Below are positions 27,967-35,544 of a stretch of DNA of 64,000 nucleotides, one piece after another. The notes beneath the pieces are model-generated. The model had not been told where the DNA came from. It was given only the letters and a program-made list of their open reading frames with translations, and did not search any database. This stretch comes from Parvibaculum sp. (GTDB lineage Bacteria; Pseudomonadota; Alphaproteobacteria; Parvibaculales; Parvibaculaceae): NCBI GenBank assembly GCA_002694985.1, contig NZNS01000006.1, positions 202,605-266,604 of the forward strand, read 5' to 3'. The position numbers and the translations under genes are program-made. The number at the start of each line of letters is the position of its first letter. Position 1 is the first letter of the stretch.

Positions 27967-28926
27967 TCAATGGTTTGGGCGAGATTGCGGCATGAGTTCG
28001 CGCACCTCGTGATCACGCCCCTCAAGCTGAGAGCGATGCTGTTTAACTGCATCCACCACGAATTCCATAACGGCCCGGACATGCGCGAGCTGCGCGAGAT
28101 CGTTGCGCGTCAGCAGCCACATCTCGAGCGAGCCGAGCGTGTCCGGCCCGAAGACGCGCTGAACCCCGGCTTCGACGTCGCCCACCATGCAAGGCAAGGC
28201 GGTGAGGCCGAGATCTTGCCGCGCCGCTTCCGCACGCGCCAGAACACTCGATGAGCGAAGCGTGATTCGCGCCGATTTCTCAGCGCGCGAGAACCACCAG
28301 ACAGGTCCGAGCGGCGTTTCGGCGCGCGGAAAGCCGATCAGGTCGTGCCCCGCGATATCCTGCATATGTAAGGGTTTTCCACGCGCTTCGAGATAGGCCG
28401 GAGAGGCATAGAGCCCGTAGGCCATATCGCCGAGCTTGCGCATCAGCATGTCGCCCTGTGTAGGGCGCGCAAGACGCAGCGCGATATCCACGTCTTTCAA
28501 CGGATTGCCAATCTTCGGCGCCTGCCCGACGGCCGCAAGCCTCGGGTCCGTAAGGATTTCCAGCTCCAGACCGGGATGCTCCTTGCGGAAGGCCGGGAAT
28601 TCGACGGCCAGCAGAAAGGCGGCGATGGTCTCCCCGGCAGCAAGCCGGACCGTCCCTTCCGCGCCCTCGCCAGCCGCCGCAAAATCCCGAGGAAGCGCGG
28701 AAAGCCGCCGATCTACGGGCTCCAGCGTCTCGACAAGCTTCTCGCCCGCCGCAGTCAGGCGATAACCCGTCCGCTCACGCTCGAAAAGGCGCGCGCCAAG
28801 GTCTTCTTCGAGGGAGGCCACGCGGCGCAAGACGGTCGTCGTGTTGACGCCAAGCTGCTGGCCCGCGCCTGAAAGGCTGCCCGCCCCGGCCACGGCCAGA
28901 AAAAAGCGTAAATCGTCCCAATTCAT
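27967..28926 (-). CDS. LysR-family transcriptional regulator
   Basis: The 319-residue protein has the winged helix-turn-helix of LysR regulators in residues 1-60 (LRFFLAVAGAGSLSGAGQQL, then TVLRRVASLEEDLGARLFER) and a substrate-binding effector domain afterwards (VRLAAGETIAAFLLAVEFPAF, DVDIALRLARP, GLYASPAYL). The HTH carries G-V-N-T-T-T-V in place of the more usual S-x-x-S-x-x-I, as in the AphB/CrgA-like subgroup. It binds DNA as a tetramer and responds to a small ligand. No divergent partner gene is present: upstream, after 376 bases, lies the 3' end of purT. Its target is therefore unknown. Confidence 0.88.
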   Translation of the reverse strand: MNWDDLRFFLAVAGAGSLSGAGQQLGVNTTTVLRRVASLEEDLGARLFERERTGYRLTAAGEKLVETLEPVDRRLSALPRDFAAAGEGAEGTVRLAAGETIAAFLLAVEFPAFRKEHPGLELEILTDPRLAAVGQAPKIGNPLKDVDIALRLARPTQGDMLMRKLGDMAYGLYASPAYLEARGKPLHMQDIAGHDLIGFPRAETPLGPVWWFSRAEKSARITLRSSSVLARAEAARQDLGLTALPCMVGDVEAGVQRVFGPDTLGSLEMWLLTRNDLAQLAHVRAVMEFVVDAVKQHRSQLEGRDHEVRELMPQSRPNH

Positions 28927-29047
28927 GGCCCGTCCTGACTCCGGCAGAGATCGACAGCTGGCAGAATAGCGACGCAGCTCGCTTATTTAAATGCGAAAAC
29001 GCAACACATGATTTGCGAAATTACACGGGGATTAACGCAATGGCTGG

Positions 29048-29161
29048 CGAGGATAAAACCGCGAACAATCGGGGATAAATCCGCCCGCTTGCGAGGATAA
29101 AACGGCCTGACTGTCACAGTAACGTAACAAAACCGTCACATAAGCCTTCGCCGAGGATAAA
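29048..29161. repeat. Four copies of a CGRGGATAAA core
   Basis: The ten-base core occurs at 29048-29057, 29070-29079, 29092-29101 and 29152-29161, as CGAGGATAAA three times and CGGGGATAAA once. The first three are exactly 22 bases apart, about two helical turns, and are followed by a C/G-rich triplet (CCGC, CCGC, CGGC). They lie in the 376-base region between LysR and purT. Two more copies occur near 63.4 kb. Function unknown; regulator sites or a repeated RNA element are possible. Confidence 0.65.
29111..29143 (+). promoter_or_regulatory. Pho-box-like array of three 7-mers at 11-bp spacing
   Basis: CTGTCAC (29111), ACGTAAC (29122) and CCGTCAC (29133) are each separated by four mostly A/T bases (AGTA, AAAA, then ATAA). 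This is the arrangement of PhoB sites, whose known consensus is CTGTCAT repeats with four-base AT spacers. A CGAGGATAAA core follows 12 bases later. As read, a promoter here would point right, toward the 3' end of the leftward purT gene. Regulator identity is inference. Confidence 0.5.
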
Positions 29162-29302
29162 GCGACAGGCCTCACCCCGCCCGATCCGCACGCCGGCCCA
29201 CGCACGGACCATGAAGAGGATCGAGGCCGCCCCCATGACCCGGATAAGCCGGATATAGAAAGAAACGATATCCCCGGTTACGCCCCCCCCCGGCGGCGAA
29301 AA

Positions 29303-30508
29303 TTATTTCACGCCGGAGACGGGCACGACGCTGTCGGCAACCTGCTTTGCAACCTTGCGCGCCTCGTCCACGCCCCCGGCGCGCGCCAACGCGACACCCA
29401 TGCGCCGCCGCTCGAAGGATTCGGGCTTGCCGAAAAGACGGATATCCGTGCCCGGAAGCGCAAGCGCCTTGTCGACGCCCTCGAAGGCGATGCCCTTCTC
29501 CTCGAGCCCGCCATAAATGACGGCGGAGGCGCCCGGCGAAATCATGTCGACGGTTACGGGCAGCCCCAGGATCGCGCGGGCATGAAGCGCGAACTCGCTC
29601 TGATACTGCGTAATGAGCGTGACAAGCCCGGTGTCATGCGGACGAGGGCTGACTTCGGAGAACCAGACCTCGTCGCCCTTCACGAAAAGTTCGACGCCGA
29701 AAATACCGCGACCGCCAAGCGCGGTCGTGACCTTGCCCGCAATCTCGCGCGAGCGGGCAAGCGCCGTCTCGCTCATTTGTTGCGGCTGCCAGCTCTCGAC
29801 ATAATCGCCCTTCACCTGACGATGACCGACCGGCGCACAGAAGAAGGTCTCGACCTCGCCGCTCGCGCCCTTCGCACGGACAGTGAGCTGCGTGATCTCA
29901 TAGTCGAAGTCGACCAGCCCCTCGACGATGATGCGCGGCGCCTCGACGCGCCCGCCCGCCATCGCATAGTCCCAGGCGGGCTGAATGTCATCCGGTCCTT
30001 TCAGGAAGCTCTGTCCCTTGCCGGAAGAGGACATGACGGGCTTCACGAAACACGGATAACCGATGCCCGCCGCGATTGCCTCTTTCAGTTCTTCGACGGT
30101 CGAAGCGAAAGCATAGGGAGAGACCGGCAGGCCAAGCTCCTCGGCGGCAAGACGGCGGATGCCCTCCCGGTTCATGGTGAGTTGCGTCGCCCGCGCGGTC
30201 GGGATGACCTCGGCGAGACCGTCCGCCTCGATACGCGCAAGCTCGTCCGTCGCGATGGCCTCGATCTCCGGCACAATGAGATGGGGACGCTCCTTCTCGA
30301 CCAGCGCACGAAGCGCCTTTGCATCCGTCATCGCAATCACATGCGAACGATGCGCCACCTGATGCGCGGGCGCGTTTTCATAGCGGTCGACCGCGATCAC
30401 TTCGACGCCGAACCGTTGCAGCTCGATCGCAACTTCCTTGCCGAGCTCGCCCGAGCCGAGAAGCATGACGCGGAATGCGGATGGGGAAAGCGGCGTACCG
30501 ATGCGCAT
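29303..30508 (-). CDS. purT: Formate-dependent phosphoribosylglycinamide formyltransferase
   Basis: The 401-residue protein is an ATP-grasp enzyme of the PurT type. It starts with [21 protein letters not shown], continues with [19 protein letters not shown], which is the formate/GAR-binding N-terminal domain, and has the ATP-grasp region with [34 protein letters not shown] and [22 protein letters not shown]. The C-terminal part has [23 protein letters not shown], with the metal ligands. It makes formyl-GAR from GAR, formate and ATP in purine synthesis. It is 376 bases from LysR and stands alone. ATG 30508 gives the usual start. Length is normal for the family. Confidence 0.96.
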   Translation of the reverse strand: MRIGTPLSPSAFRVMLLGSGELGKEVAIELQRFGVEVIAVDRYENAPAHQVAHRSHVIAMTDAKALRALVEKERPHLIVPEIEAIATDELARIEADGLAEVIPTARATQLTMNREGIRRLAAEELGLPVSPYAFASTVEELKEAIAAGIGYPCFVKPVMSSSGKGQSFLKGPDDIQPAWDYAMAGGRVEAPRIIVEGLVDFDYEITQLTVRAKGASGEVETFFCAPVGHRQVKGDYVESWQPQQMSETALARSREIAGKVTTALGGRGIFGVELFVKGDEVWFSEVSPRPHDTGLVTLITQYQSEFALHARAILGLPVTVDMISPGASAVIYGGLEEKGIAFEGVDKALALPGTDIRLFGKPESFERRRMGVALARAGGVDEARKVAKQVADSVVPVSGVK

Positions 30509-30613
30509 GGGGCCTCCGAAGTTTGGTTGGCGGCGGGTTTAGCACATTGGGGCGAGGATGTGACACGCCTCCTCGGCTCTCTCTCGCGAGATCATGCCGC
30601 TCTTTTTCTCCGG

Positions 30614-30716
30614 CATTGCGAGCGACCGCAAGGGAACGACGCAATCCAGGACTGCTTGCCCGGTGTTGGCCGCCCCTGGATTGCCGCGTCACGGCTTTGC
30701 CGTTCCTCGCAATGAC
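30614..30716. repeat. Dispersed palindromic repeat (REP/RPE-like)
   Basis: The element begins CATTGCGAGCGACCGCAAGG and ends with CGTTCCTCGCAATGAC, and its inner arms AATCCAGG and CCTGGATT are complementary. This long imperfect palindrome is a familiar type of alphaproteobacterial intergenic repeat (GTCATTGCGAGGAACG...GCAATCCAGG). It lies between purT and the ArsR regulator gene and may fold as a stem when transcribed. Confidence 0.75.
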
Positions 30717-30753
30717 GACAAAAGAATTTGCTCTTCCTTTTTCTTCTTGATAA

Positions 30754-30775
30754 CAATTGAACAATTGTTCAATTG
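30754..30775. promoter_or_regulatory. Perfect 22-bp palindrome, likely ArsR-family operator
   Basis: The sequence CAATTGAACAA followed by its exact complement TTGTTCAATTG forms a perfect 22-bp palindrome ending 11 bases before the ArsR-type start codon. Zinc-sensing SmtB/CzrA repressors use AT-rich 12-2-12-like palindromes that overlap the promoter, so this is very likely the autoregulatory operator for the regulator and the downstream exporter. Confidence 0.8.
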
Positions 30776-30786
30776 ATCGGATTGAT

Positions 30787-31137
30787 ATGAGCGCCGCCCC
30801 GAAAGCCGTCACCCTCAAATCCGCAGGCAGGGCCCCTGCCCCCGCGCTGCGCGAGGACAAGACCTGTGAACTGGCGGACATGTTCAAGATGCTGGGCGAC
30901 CCGAGCAGGCTTCGTATCGTCATCGCGACGCTGGAGGGGCCGGTTCCCGTGAGCGATATCGCCGAGCGGCTTGGCCTCTCCGTCTCGCTGGTAAGCCATC
31001 ACCTGCGGCTGCTGCGCGCCGCCCGCCTTGTCACTGCCGACCGGCGCGGCAAACAGATCTTCTACATGATCCACGATCAGCACGTGGCGCATGTCATCGC
31101 CGACATGATCGCGCATGTGAACGAGGATGCGGAATGA
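30787..31137 (+). CDS. ArsR/SmtB-family metal-sensing repressor, alpha-5 zinc type
   Basis: The 116-residue protein is a winged-helix repressor: MFKMLGDPSRLRIVIATLEG, then the HTH VSDIAERLGLSVSLVSHHLRLLRAARLV and the wing ADRRGKQIFYMI. The last helix carries Asp97-x-His99 and, after ten residues, His110-x-x-Glu113, which is exactly the alpha-5 zinc-site pattern D-x-H-x10-H-x2-E/H of SmtB and CzrA. It should repress in the absence of zinc (or cobalt) and release on binding. ATG 30787 follows the 22-bp palindrome; an upstream ATG at 30757 lies inside the palindrome and is unlikely. A CDF exporter gene follows 55 bases later, fitting a zinc-efflux operon. Confidence 0.92.
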   Translation: MSAAPKAVTLKSAGRAPAPALREDKTCELADMFKMLGDPSRLRIVIATLEGPVPVSDIAERLGLSVSLVSHHLRLLRAARLVTADRRGKQIFYMIHDQHVAHVIADMIAHVNEDAE

Positions 31138-31192
31138 TAGTCCGTATGCCTCTTACCCTCCTCCCCCTGCGGGAGGGGCGAAAGAAAACAAG

Positions 31193-32170
31193 ATGAGCGC
31201 ACATCAGCACAATCATTCCCATGCCCGTGCCCATGCCCGTGTCCATGGCCACGCACATGGACACGGGCATGGGCACGGGCACGGGCATGAGCACGGAATG
31301 GGAAACGAGAGGCGCGTGATGTTCGCCATGTGGCTGACGGGCGGCTTCATGTTCCTCGAAGCGGCGGGCGGCATCTTTTCGGGCTCGCTCGCGCTCATCG
31401 CCGATGCAGGCCACATGCTGACAGATACGGGCGCGCTGATGCTTGCCTTCATCGCCACGAGGCTGGCGCGCCGCCCGGCGGACCGCGCCCGCTCCTACGG
31501 CTATGCGCGCGCAGAAATTCTCGCCGCTTTCGCAAACGGCATCGTGATGATCGGCGTCGTCGCCTGGATCGCGGTCGAGGCCGTGGGCCGCATCATGGAG
31601 CCCGCACCGGTGATGGGCCTGCCCATGCTCGCCATCGCGGCGGCAGGCCTTCTCGTCAATATCGTCGCCTTCAAGCTGCTGCATGGCGGCGAAGACAGCC
31701 TCAACATGCGCGGCGCGGCGCTTCACGTCATGGGCGACATGCTGGGCTCGGTCGCCGCAATTGCGGCTGCCCTCATCATCATGACAACAGGCATGACCAT
31801 TGCCGACCCGATCCTCTCCTTACTCGTGGCGCTGCTGATCCTGAAAAGCGCCGTCGGCATCACGCGCGAAAGCGCCCACATATTGATGGAAGGAACGCCC
31901 GAAGGCGCAGATGGCGCAAAGATTGCCGACGACCTTCTCGGCAATGTGGGCGGAGTGTGCAATGTGCATCACGTTCATGCATGGTCGCTCGGCACGGGCC
32001 GCGCGGTGGCGACGCTTCACGCGCAACTGACGCCCGGAACCGATGCGGACAAGGCACTCGGCGAGATCAAGACGCGGCTTGCCGAGAAATTCGGCATCGG
32101 CCATGCGACCGTGCAGATCGAGCAGGAGGGCTGTCCCGATCACACGCTTGAAGGCGAGCACCGGCACTGA
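31193..32170 (+). CDS. CDF-family zinc/cobalt exporter (ZitB-like)
   Basis: The 325-residue protein has a His-rich cytoplasmic N-terminus of about 35 residues, six membrane helices and a C-terminal ferredoxin-like domain. The transport-site residues are in the second helix as IADAGHMLTDT and in the fifth as LHVMGDMLGS, both H-x-x-x-D, which indicates zinc (and possibly cobalt or cadmium) export by proton antiport. The C-terminal domain has NVHHVHAWSLGTGRAVATLHAQL and ends in a His-rich stretch. ATG 31193 follows GAGGGG; an in-frame start at 31127 overlaps the end of the regulator gene. It is the second gene of the ArsR operon. Its 5' coding part contains a remarkable 26-bp hairpin (separate entry). 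Confidence 0.93.
   Translation: MSAHQHNHSHARAHARVHGHAHGHGHGHGHGHEHGMGNERRVMFAMWLTGGFMFLEAAGGIFSGSLALIADAGHMLTDTGALMLAFIATRLARRPADRARSYGYARAEILAAFANGIVMIGVVAWIAVEAVGRIMEPAPVMGLPMLAIAAAGLLVNIVAFKLLHGGEDSLNMRGAALHVMGDMLGSVAAIAAALIIMTTGMTIADPILSLLVALLILKSAVGITRESAHILMEGTPEGADGAKIADDLLGNVGGVCNVHHVHAWSLGTGRAVATLHAQLTPGTDADKALGEIKTRLAEKFGIGHATVQIEQEGCPDHTLEGEHRH
31222..31281 (+). repeat. 26-bp perfect hairpin inside the His-rich coding region
   Basis: Bases 31222-31247 and 31256-31281 are exact reverse complements around an eight-base loop (GCCACGCA). The arms are G/C-rich and built from alternating CATGCCCGTG-like units encoding His-Ala-Arg and His-Gly pairs. The structure starts about ten codons into the exporter gene. 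Confidence 0.9.
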
Positions 32171-32200
32171 CAGATCCCCGGCACCCCTCCCGCCTGGGTT

Positions 32201-32256
32201 AAAGTTGCCATTGACAACATCGGCATGTCAGATCATATGTTGTCGGTGACAACTTT
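32201..32256. promoter_or_regulatory. Double inverted operator upstream of the TetR gene
   Basis: AAAGTTGCCATTGACAACAT (32201-32220) and ATGTTGTCGGTGACAACTTT (32237-32256) are inverted copies matching at 17 of 20 positions. Each contains its own half-palindrome of the TTG-N7-CAA kind (TTGCCATTGACAA and TTGTCGGTGACAA). A TTGACA at 32211 with CATATG at 32235 suggests a promoter between or under the sites. It ends nine bases before the TetR start codon, so autorepression is likely. Confidence 0.75.
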
Positions 32257-32265
32257 GGACCGGGC

Positions 32266-32904
32266 ATGACTTATCATCACGGCAATCTGCGGAAAGTTCT
32301 GCTCGACCGCGCAGCGGCCGTCATAGCGGAGGAAGGCATTGAAGCGCTGAGCCTGCGCGCGCTGGCCCGCGATATCGGCGTGTCGCATGCCGCGCCTGCC
32401 CGCCACTTCAAGGACAGGGCGGACCTCCTGCGCGCGCTGGCGACGGAGGGCAACCACCGGCTTCTCGCCTATGTGCTGGCCGCAGCCGACGCAGCGGGCA
32501 CCGACCCGCTGGTGCGCTACAATGCGCTGGGGCAGGCCTATGTCCGTTTCTCGCTCGAATTCCCCGCCTATTACCGGACGATTACGCATCCCGAAGTTGC
32601 CGCCGAAGCCGATGAAGAACTGCGCCAGTCGAGAGAGAGCTGGCACCGGATTATCACCGACGCCGCGCGCAAGGCGCAGGACGCCGGATGGCTCCCAGAC
32701 GAGGATGTGGAAGACATCGTGATCTTCAGCACCGCGACCGTGCGTGGCATTGCCGCGATGCTCGGCGATCCGATGCAGGAGCGCCTTCCCGGCGGGCCGG
32801 AGCGCGATGCCTTCATCGAACGCATGGTACGTCTCATCATCGACCCCGCCGCGCCGCAGAAGAGCCGGAACGGAAACGACAGGAACAAGAGGAAGAATAA
32901 ATGA
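32266..32904 (+). CDS. TetR/AcrR-family transcriptional regulator (WHG domain)
   Basis: The 212-residue protein has the N-terminal HTH of TetR regulators (LLDRAAAVIAEEGIEALSLR, then ALARDIGVSHAAPARHFKDRADLL) and a C-terminal domain of the TetR_C_13/WHG type (YVRFSLEFPAYYRTITHPEV). It should act as a dimeric repressor released by a small ligand. ATG 32266 directly follows the double operator. Its stop overlaps the start of a 65-residue membrane protein gene by four bases (ATGA), and that gene overlaps a desaturase gene in the same way, so the regulator controls a three-gene operon. The C-terminal tail is rich in Lys, Asn and Arg. A fatty-acid-related ligand is plausible from context, but is inference. 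Confidence 0.9.
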   Translation: MTYHHGNLRKVLLDRAAAVIAEEGIEALSLRALARDIGVSHAAPARHFKDRADLLRALATEGNHRLLAYVLAAADAAGTDPLVRYNALGQAYVRFSLEFPAYYRTITHPEVAAEADEELRQSRESWHRIITDAARKAQDAGWLPDEDVEDIVIFSTATVRGIAAMLGDPMQERLPGGPERDAFIERMVRLIIDPAAPQKSRNGNDRNKRKNK

Positions 32905-33098
32905 TAGGCAAGCTCTTGCAGGCTATCGGCCCCTGGGGGCCGGTTCTTTTCGGCATCGGCTTCCTGGCACCGCTGATCGCGCAGTCGATGGAAGCGCTGC
33001 ACATCGCCCCGCCCTTCGGCCTGCCCTCCATTGCAACCGGACTTGCCATCGGAACGCTGGCGGGCCTCATCGCCAAATATCGCGGGAGCTGGGTATGA
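32901..33098 (+). CDS. Small two-helix membrane protein, 65 aa
   Basis: The 65-residue product has two hydrophobic segments (about 10-30, GPWGPVLFGIGFLAPLIAQS, and about 40-58, PSIATGLAIGTLAGLIAKYR). I do not recognise a named family. It is wedged between a TetR regulator and a desaturase with four-base ATGA overlaps at both ends, which strongly supports that it is translated. It may be a membrane partner of the desaturase or an electron-chain accessory; that is inference. Confidence 0.7.
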   Translation: MIGKLLQAIGPWGPVLFGIGFLAPLIAQSMEALHIAPPFGLPSIATGLAIGTLAGLIAKYRGSWV

Positions 33099-33997
33099 AC
33101 ATTGCCGTGAGCGAACCCGGCACTGCCGCGCCTGTGGGAGAAAAGAGCGACCGCGAGCTCGCGCGTGAGGAACTGACCATCGCGCGAGAATATATCGGGC
33201 CCTTCCCGGTTTTCATGGCGATATGGGGACTTGGCAATCTCGTCTGCTGGCTGGCTCTCTGGCCGCTCGTCATGACGGGGACGCTATCGCTCTGGATTGC
33301 CTTTCCGCTCGCGACACTCAATGTCGTGCTCTGCTACCTGCCCTCGCATGAGGCGCAACATTCGAACTATGCCAAGAGCGGCGAACCCTTGCGCTGGCTC
33401 AACGAACTTATCGGCTATGTCTCGACCATCCCACTGGTGCTGCCCTTCAAGACAGCGCGCATCACGCATATGGATCACCACACCTATACGAACGATCCCG
33501 AACGCGACCCGGACTATGGCGTGAAGGCCGCGAACGGATGGCAGGCAATCCTCACCAACATCAAGCGGCGCCAGTTCGGCAAACCGAATTCATATCTCGT
33601 GCTGCTGCGCGCCAAGGCGGAAGCCGGCGACGAAACGGCAAAGCGCGCGATGGCGGAGGCCGCAGTGCAGACGCTGAGCTTCTGGGCCATTCTCACCGCG
33701 CTCGCATGGGGCGGATATGCAATCGAGGCCGCCCTTCTGTGGTGGCTGCCGCGACACATCGGGATGAGCTACATCTCGCTCTTCCTGAGCTGGTTTCCCC
33801 ATCACCCGATGAATGAGCAGGGCCGCTACCGCAATACGCGCCATTTTCACCGCTGGTTCGGCAATATCGTTTCGCTGGGAATGGAACATCACATCATCCA
33901 TCACCTGCATCCCGGCATTCCGCTGAACCGGAACGCGGCCGCCTTCCGCAAGATGCGGCCGATTCTGGAGAAAAGGGGATGCCGGCTGGAAGGCTGA
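33095..33997 (+). CDS. Membrane fatty-acid desaturase / carotenoid hydroxylase-type diiron enzyme
   Basis: The 300-residue membrane protein has the three histidine boxes of the fatty-acid-desaturase superfamily: HEAQH (in LPSHEAQHSNY), HMDHH (in ARITHMDHHTYTNDPERDPD) and EHHIIHH followed by HLHPGIP. Four hydrophobic stretches lie around them. The H-x-x-H-H and H-H-x-x-H-H boxes bind the diiron centre that uses O2 to desaturate or hydroxylate an acyl chain or a ring. The TNDPERDPD sequence after box 2 is typical of beta-carotene hydroxylase-like and desaturase members. The gene follows the 65-residue membrane protein with an ATGA overlap and is under TetR control by context. The substrate is unknown. 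The start ATG 33095 fits this overlap. Confidence 0.85.
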   Translation: MNIAVSEPGTAAPVGEKSDRELAREELTIAREYIGPFPVFMAIWGLGNLVCWLALWPLVMTGTLSLWIAFPLATLNVVLCYLPSHEAQHSNYAKSGEPLRWLNELIGYVSTIPLVLPFKTARITHMDHHTYTNDPERDPDYGVKAANGWQAILTNIKRRQFGKPNSYLVLLRAKAEAGDETAKRAMAEAAVQTLSFWAILTALAWGGYAIEAALLWWLPRHIGMSYISLFLSWFPHHPMNEQGRYRNTRHFHRWFGNIVSLGMEHHIIHHLHPGIPLNRNAAAFRKMRPILEKRGCRLEG

Positions 33998-34088
33998 CGG
34001 CACGGGCTGTTTCAAGCGTCGCGGAAAATTACACCCCTTTTATGCTGCAATGCAGTATAATAGCCGCCAACAAGGCAAGAGGCGGCGC

Positions 34089-34835
34089 ATGGCTTATACC
34101 ATCGACAGTTGGGGCGACTTTCGCGACGATGAGACGCAATCCCGCGAACCGGGCTGGCTTTCGCGCCTCGGCGAGCTTCGCGTTTTCGCGGAACTGGGCG
34201 CGCTGGCGCCCGCGATTCCCGCACTTCTCTCCGCACCGCGTGGCGACGGGCACGCCGTTCTCGTGCTGCCCGGCGTACTGACGGGCGATGAATCGACCGT
34301 CGTCATCCGCCGCTATCTCGAAGAACTCGGCTATGTCGCCCATCCCTGGAAGCAGGGCCACAACTGGGGTCCGAGCCGGGCACTGCACGAGAAGCTGCGC
34401 GTCCGCCTGAGCGAACTTCACGAACGCTACGATCGGCGCATCAGCATTGTCGGCTGGAGCCTTGGCGGCATTTTCGCCCGTGAGCTGGCGCGGGAAATGC
34501 CCCATGCCGTGCGCCAGGTGGTGACGCTGGGGAGCCCCTTCGGTTCGGACCTGTCGATGGACGGCAGCCGCAAGCCCGACGACGCCGCGCGGCGCCGCAT
34601 TCCCCCGCCCGTTCCCTGCACCTCCGTCTATTCAAGGAGCGACGGCATCGTCTCATGGGAGGCCTGCCGCGAGATGGAAGCGGACGAAACCGAAAACATC
34701 GAAGTCCCCGCAACGCATATCGGCATGGGCTTCAACCCGCTGGTACTCTGGGCCATCGCGGACCGCCTCGCCCAGCCGGAAGGCGAATGGTCCCCCTTCG
34801 ACCGCGAGGGCTGGCACGGGATGCTCTACGGCTGA
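34089..34835 (+). CDS. Alpha/beta hydrolase, lipase-like
   Basis: The 248-residue protein has an alpha/beta-hydrolase core with strand and oxyanion region AVLVLPGVLTGDESTVVI, a nucleophile elbow G-W-S-L-G-G (IVGWSLGGIFARELA) near residue 130 and a C-terminal histidine in ATHIGMGFNP. The YVAHPWKQGHNWGPS segment after strand 2 resembles triacylglycerol-lipase/PGAP1-like hydrolases that act on membrane or lipid esters. There is no signal peptide. ATG 34089 is preceded by AGAGGCGG, so it is preferred to the earlier ATG at 34050. It lies about 90 bases after the desaturase on the same strand and may be a separate transcript. Confidence 0.78.
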   Translation: MAYTIDSWGDFRDDETQSREPGWLSRLGELRVFAELGALAPAIPALLSAPRGDGHAVLVLPGVLTGDESTVVIRRYLEELGYVAHPWKQGHNWGPSRALHEKLRVRLSELHERYDRRISIVGWSLGGIFARELAREMPHAVRQVVTLGSPFGSDLSMDGSRKPDDAARRRIPPPVPCTSVYSRSDGIVSWEACREMEADETENIEVPATHIGMGFNPLVLWAIADRLAQPEGEWSPFDREGWHGMLYG

Positions 34836-34928
34836 CGCAGCCCCCTTCTACGGCTGTGCGCGCCCTGCCTCATGCGCCAATATGTCCGACCCCCCCTGCT
34901 TCCGCCGGCGCGGCATCGGTGGTGTAAT

Positions 34929-34947
34929 CCTTCTTAAAACAAGAAGG
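34929..34947 (+). promoter_or_regulatory. Small perfect hairpin in the globin leader
   Basis: CCTTCTT and AAGAAGG flank the loop AAAAC, immediately followed by GCAGGAGGA, the ribosome site of the globin gene. A 7-bp stem so close to the Shine-Dalgarno sequence could affect translation or serve as a regulator site. Confidence 0.45.
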
Positions 34948-34963
34948 GCAGGAGGAACCCAGC

Positions 34964-35401
34964 ATGAGCCTGACGGCGGAACAAAAGCAAATCATCGAAA
35001 TATCAATCGAACGCGTGGCGGAAGTTGCGGGCGATCCGACGGATCGCGTTTATGCGCGGCTCTTTGCCGAGGAACCGGACATGGAGCCGCTCTTCATTCT
35101 CGACAGGGACAGCAGCGCGAAAGGTCATATGCTGGCCGAAGCACTCGACTGCGTGTTCGATTTGCTGGGTCCCCGCACCTATGCGCGCACGCTCATCCAG
35201 AGCGAACTCACCAACCATTCCGGCTTCGGCGTACCGCCCGCCGTCTTCGCGACATTCTTCCGCACCATGAAGGAAACATTCAGCGAGATCATGGGCACGG
35301 CGTGGAGCGCGGAAACGGACGCCGCATGGGAGGCACTGCTCGACGAAATCGATGTCTTCATTGAGGATCAGGCGAAGAAATACGGCATGGAAGTGGGTTG
35401 A
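34964..35401 (+). CDS. Single-domain globin-like haem protein
   Basis: The 145-residue, all-helical protein looks like a single-domain globin. The CD region has EPDMEPLFILDRDSSAKGHM, with Phe44 as the possible CD1 phenylalanine, and the F helix contains SELTNHSGFGVPP with His85 at the proximal position. Helix A begins with EQKQIIEISIERVAEVAG. It could bind O2, NO or act as a redox sensor. The start is well supported by AGGAGGA seven bases upstream, and a small hairpin lies in the leader. It is a lone gene. The sequence is divergent from flavohaemoglobin and truncated-globin groups, so the exact class is uncertain. No reductase partner is adjacent. Confidence 0.72.
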   Translation: MSLTAEQKQIIEISIERVAEVAGDPTDRVYARLFAEEPDMEPLFILDRDSSAKGHMLAEALDCVFDLLGPRTYARTLIQSELTNHSGFGVPPAVFATFFRTMKETFSEIMGTAWSAETDAAWEALLDEIDVFIEDQAKKYGMEVG

Positions 35402-35544
35402 GCCACCTCTTGTCGGCGTATCAATACGCCCGCCCGATTTGCTTCCGATTGAACCGATGAGAAGATATTGTCACCTCACTCTGCTCTTCATCCGCACACT
35501 GGGGGGAGGAGGGAGGCGAGAGCTACATTGATCACGGGGACCCG

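Noticed and set aside
29048..29101. Three phased GGATAAA cores as a CRISPR array or DnaA-box cluster
   Set aside because: The repeated part is only about 10 bases with no conserved flank and no cas genes; the reverse complement TTTATCCYCG lacks the CACA end of a DnaA box.
31201..31300. Repeated CATGCCCGTG/GGGCAC units as a tandem-repeat or CRISPR locus
   Set aside because: They encode the in-frame His-rich tail of the CDF exporter; reported instead as an intragenic hairpin.
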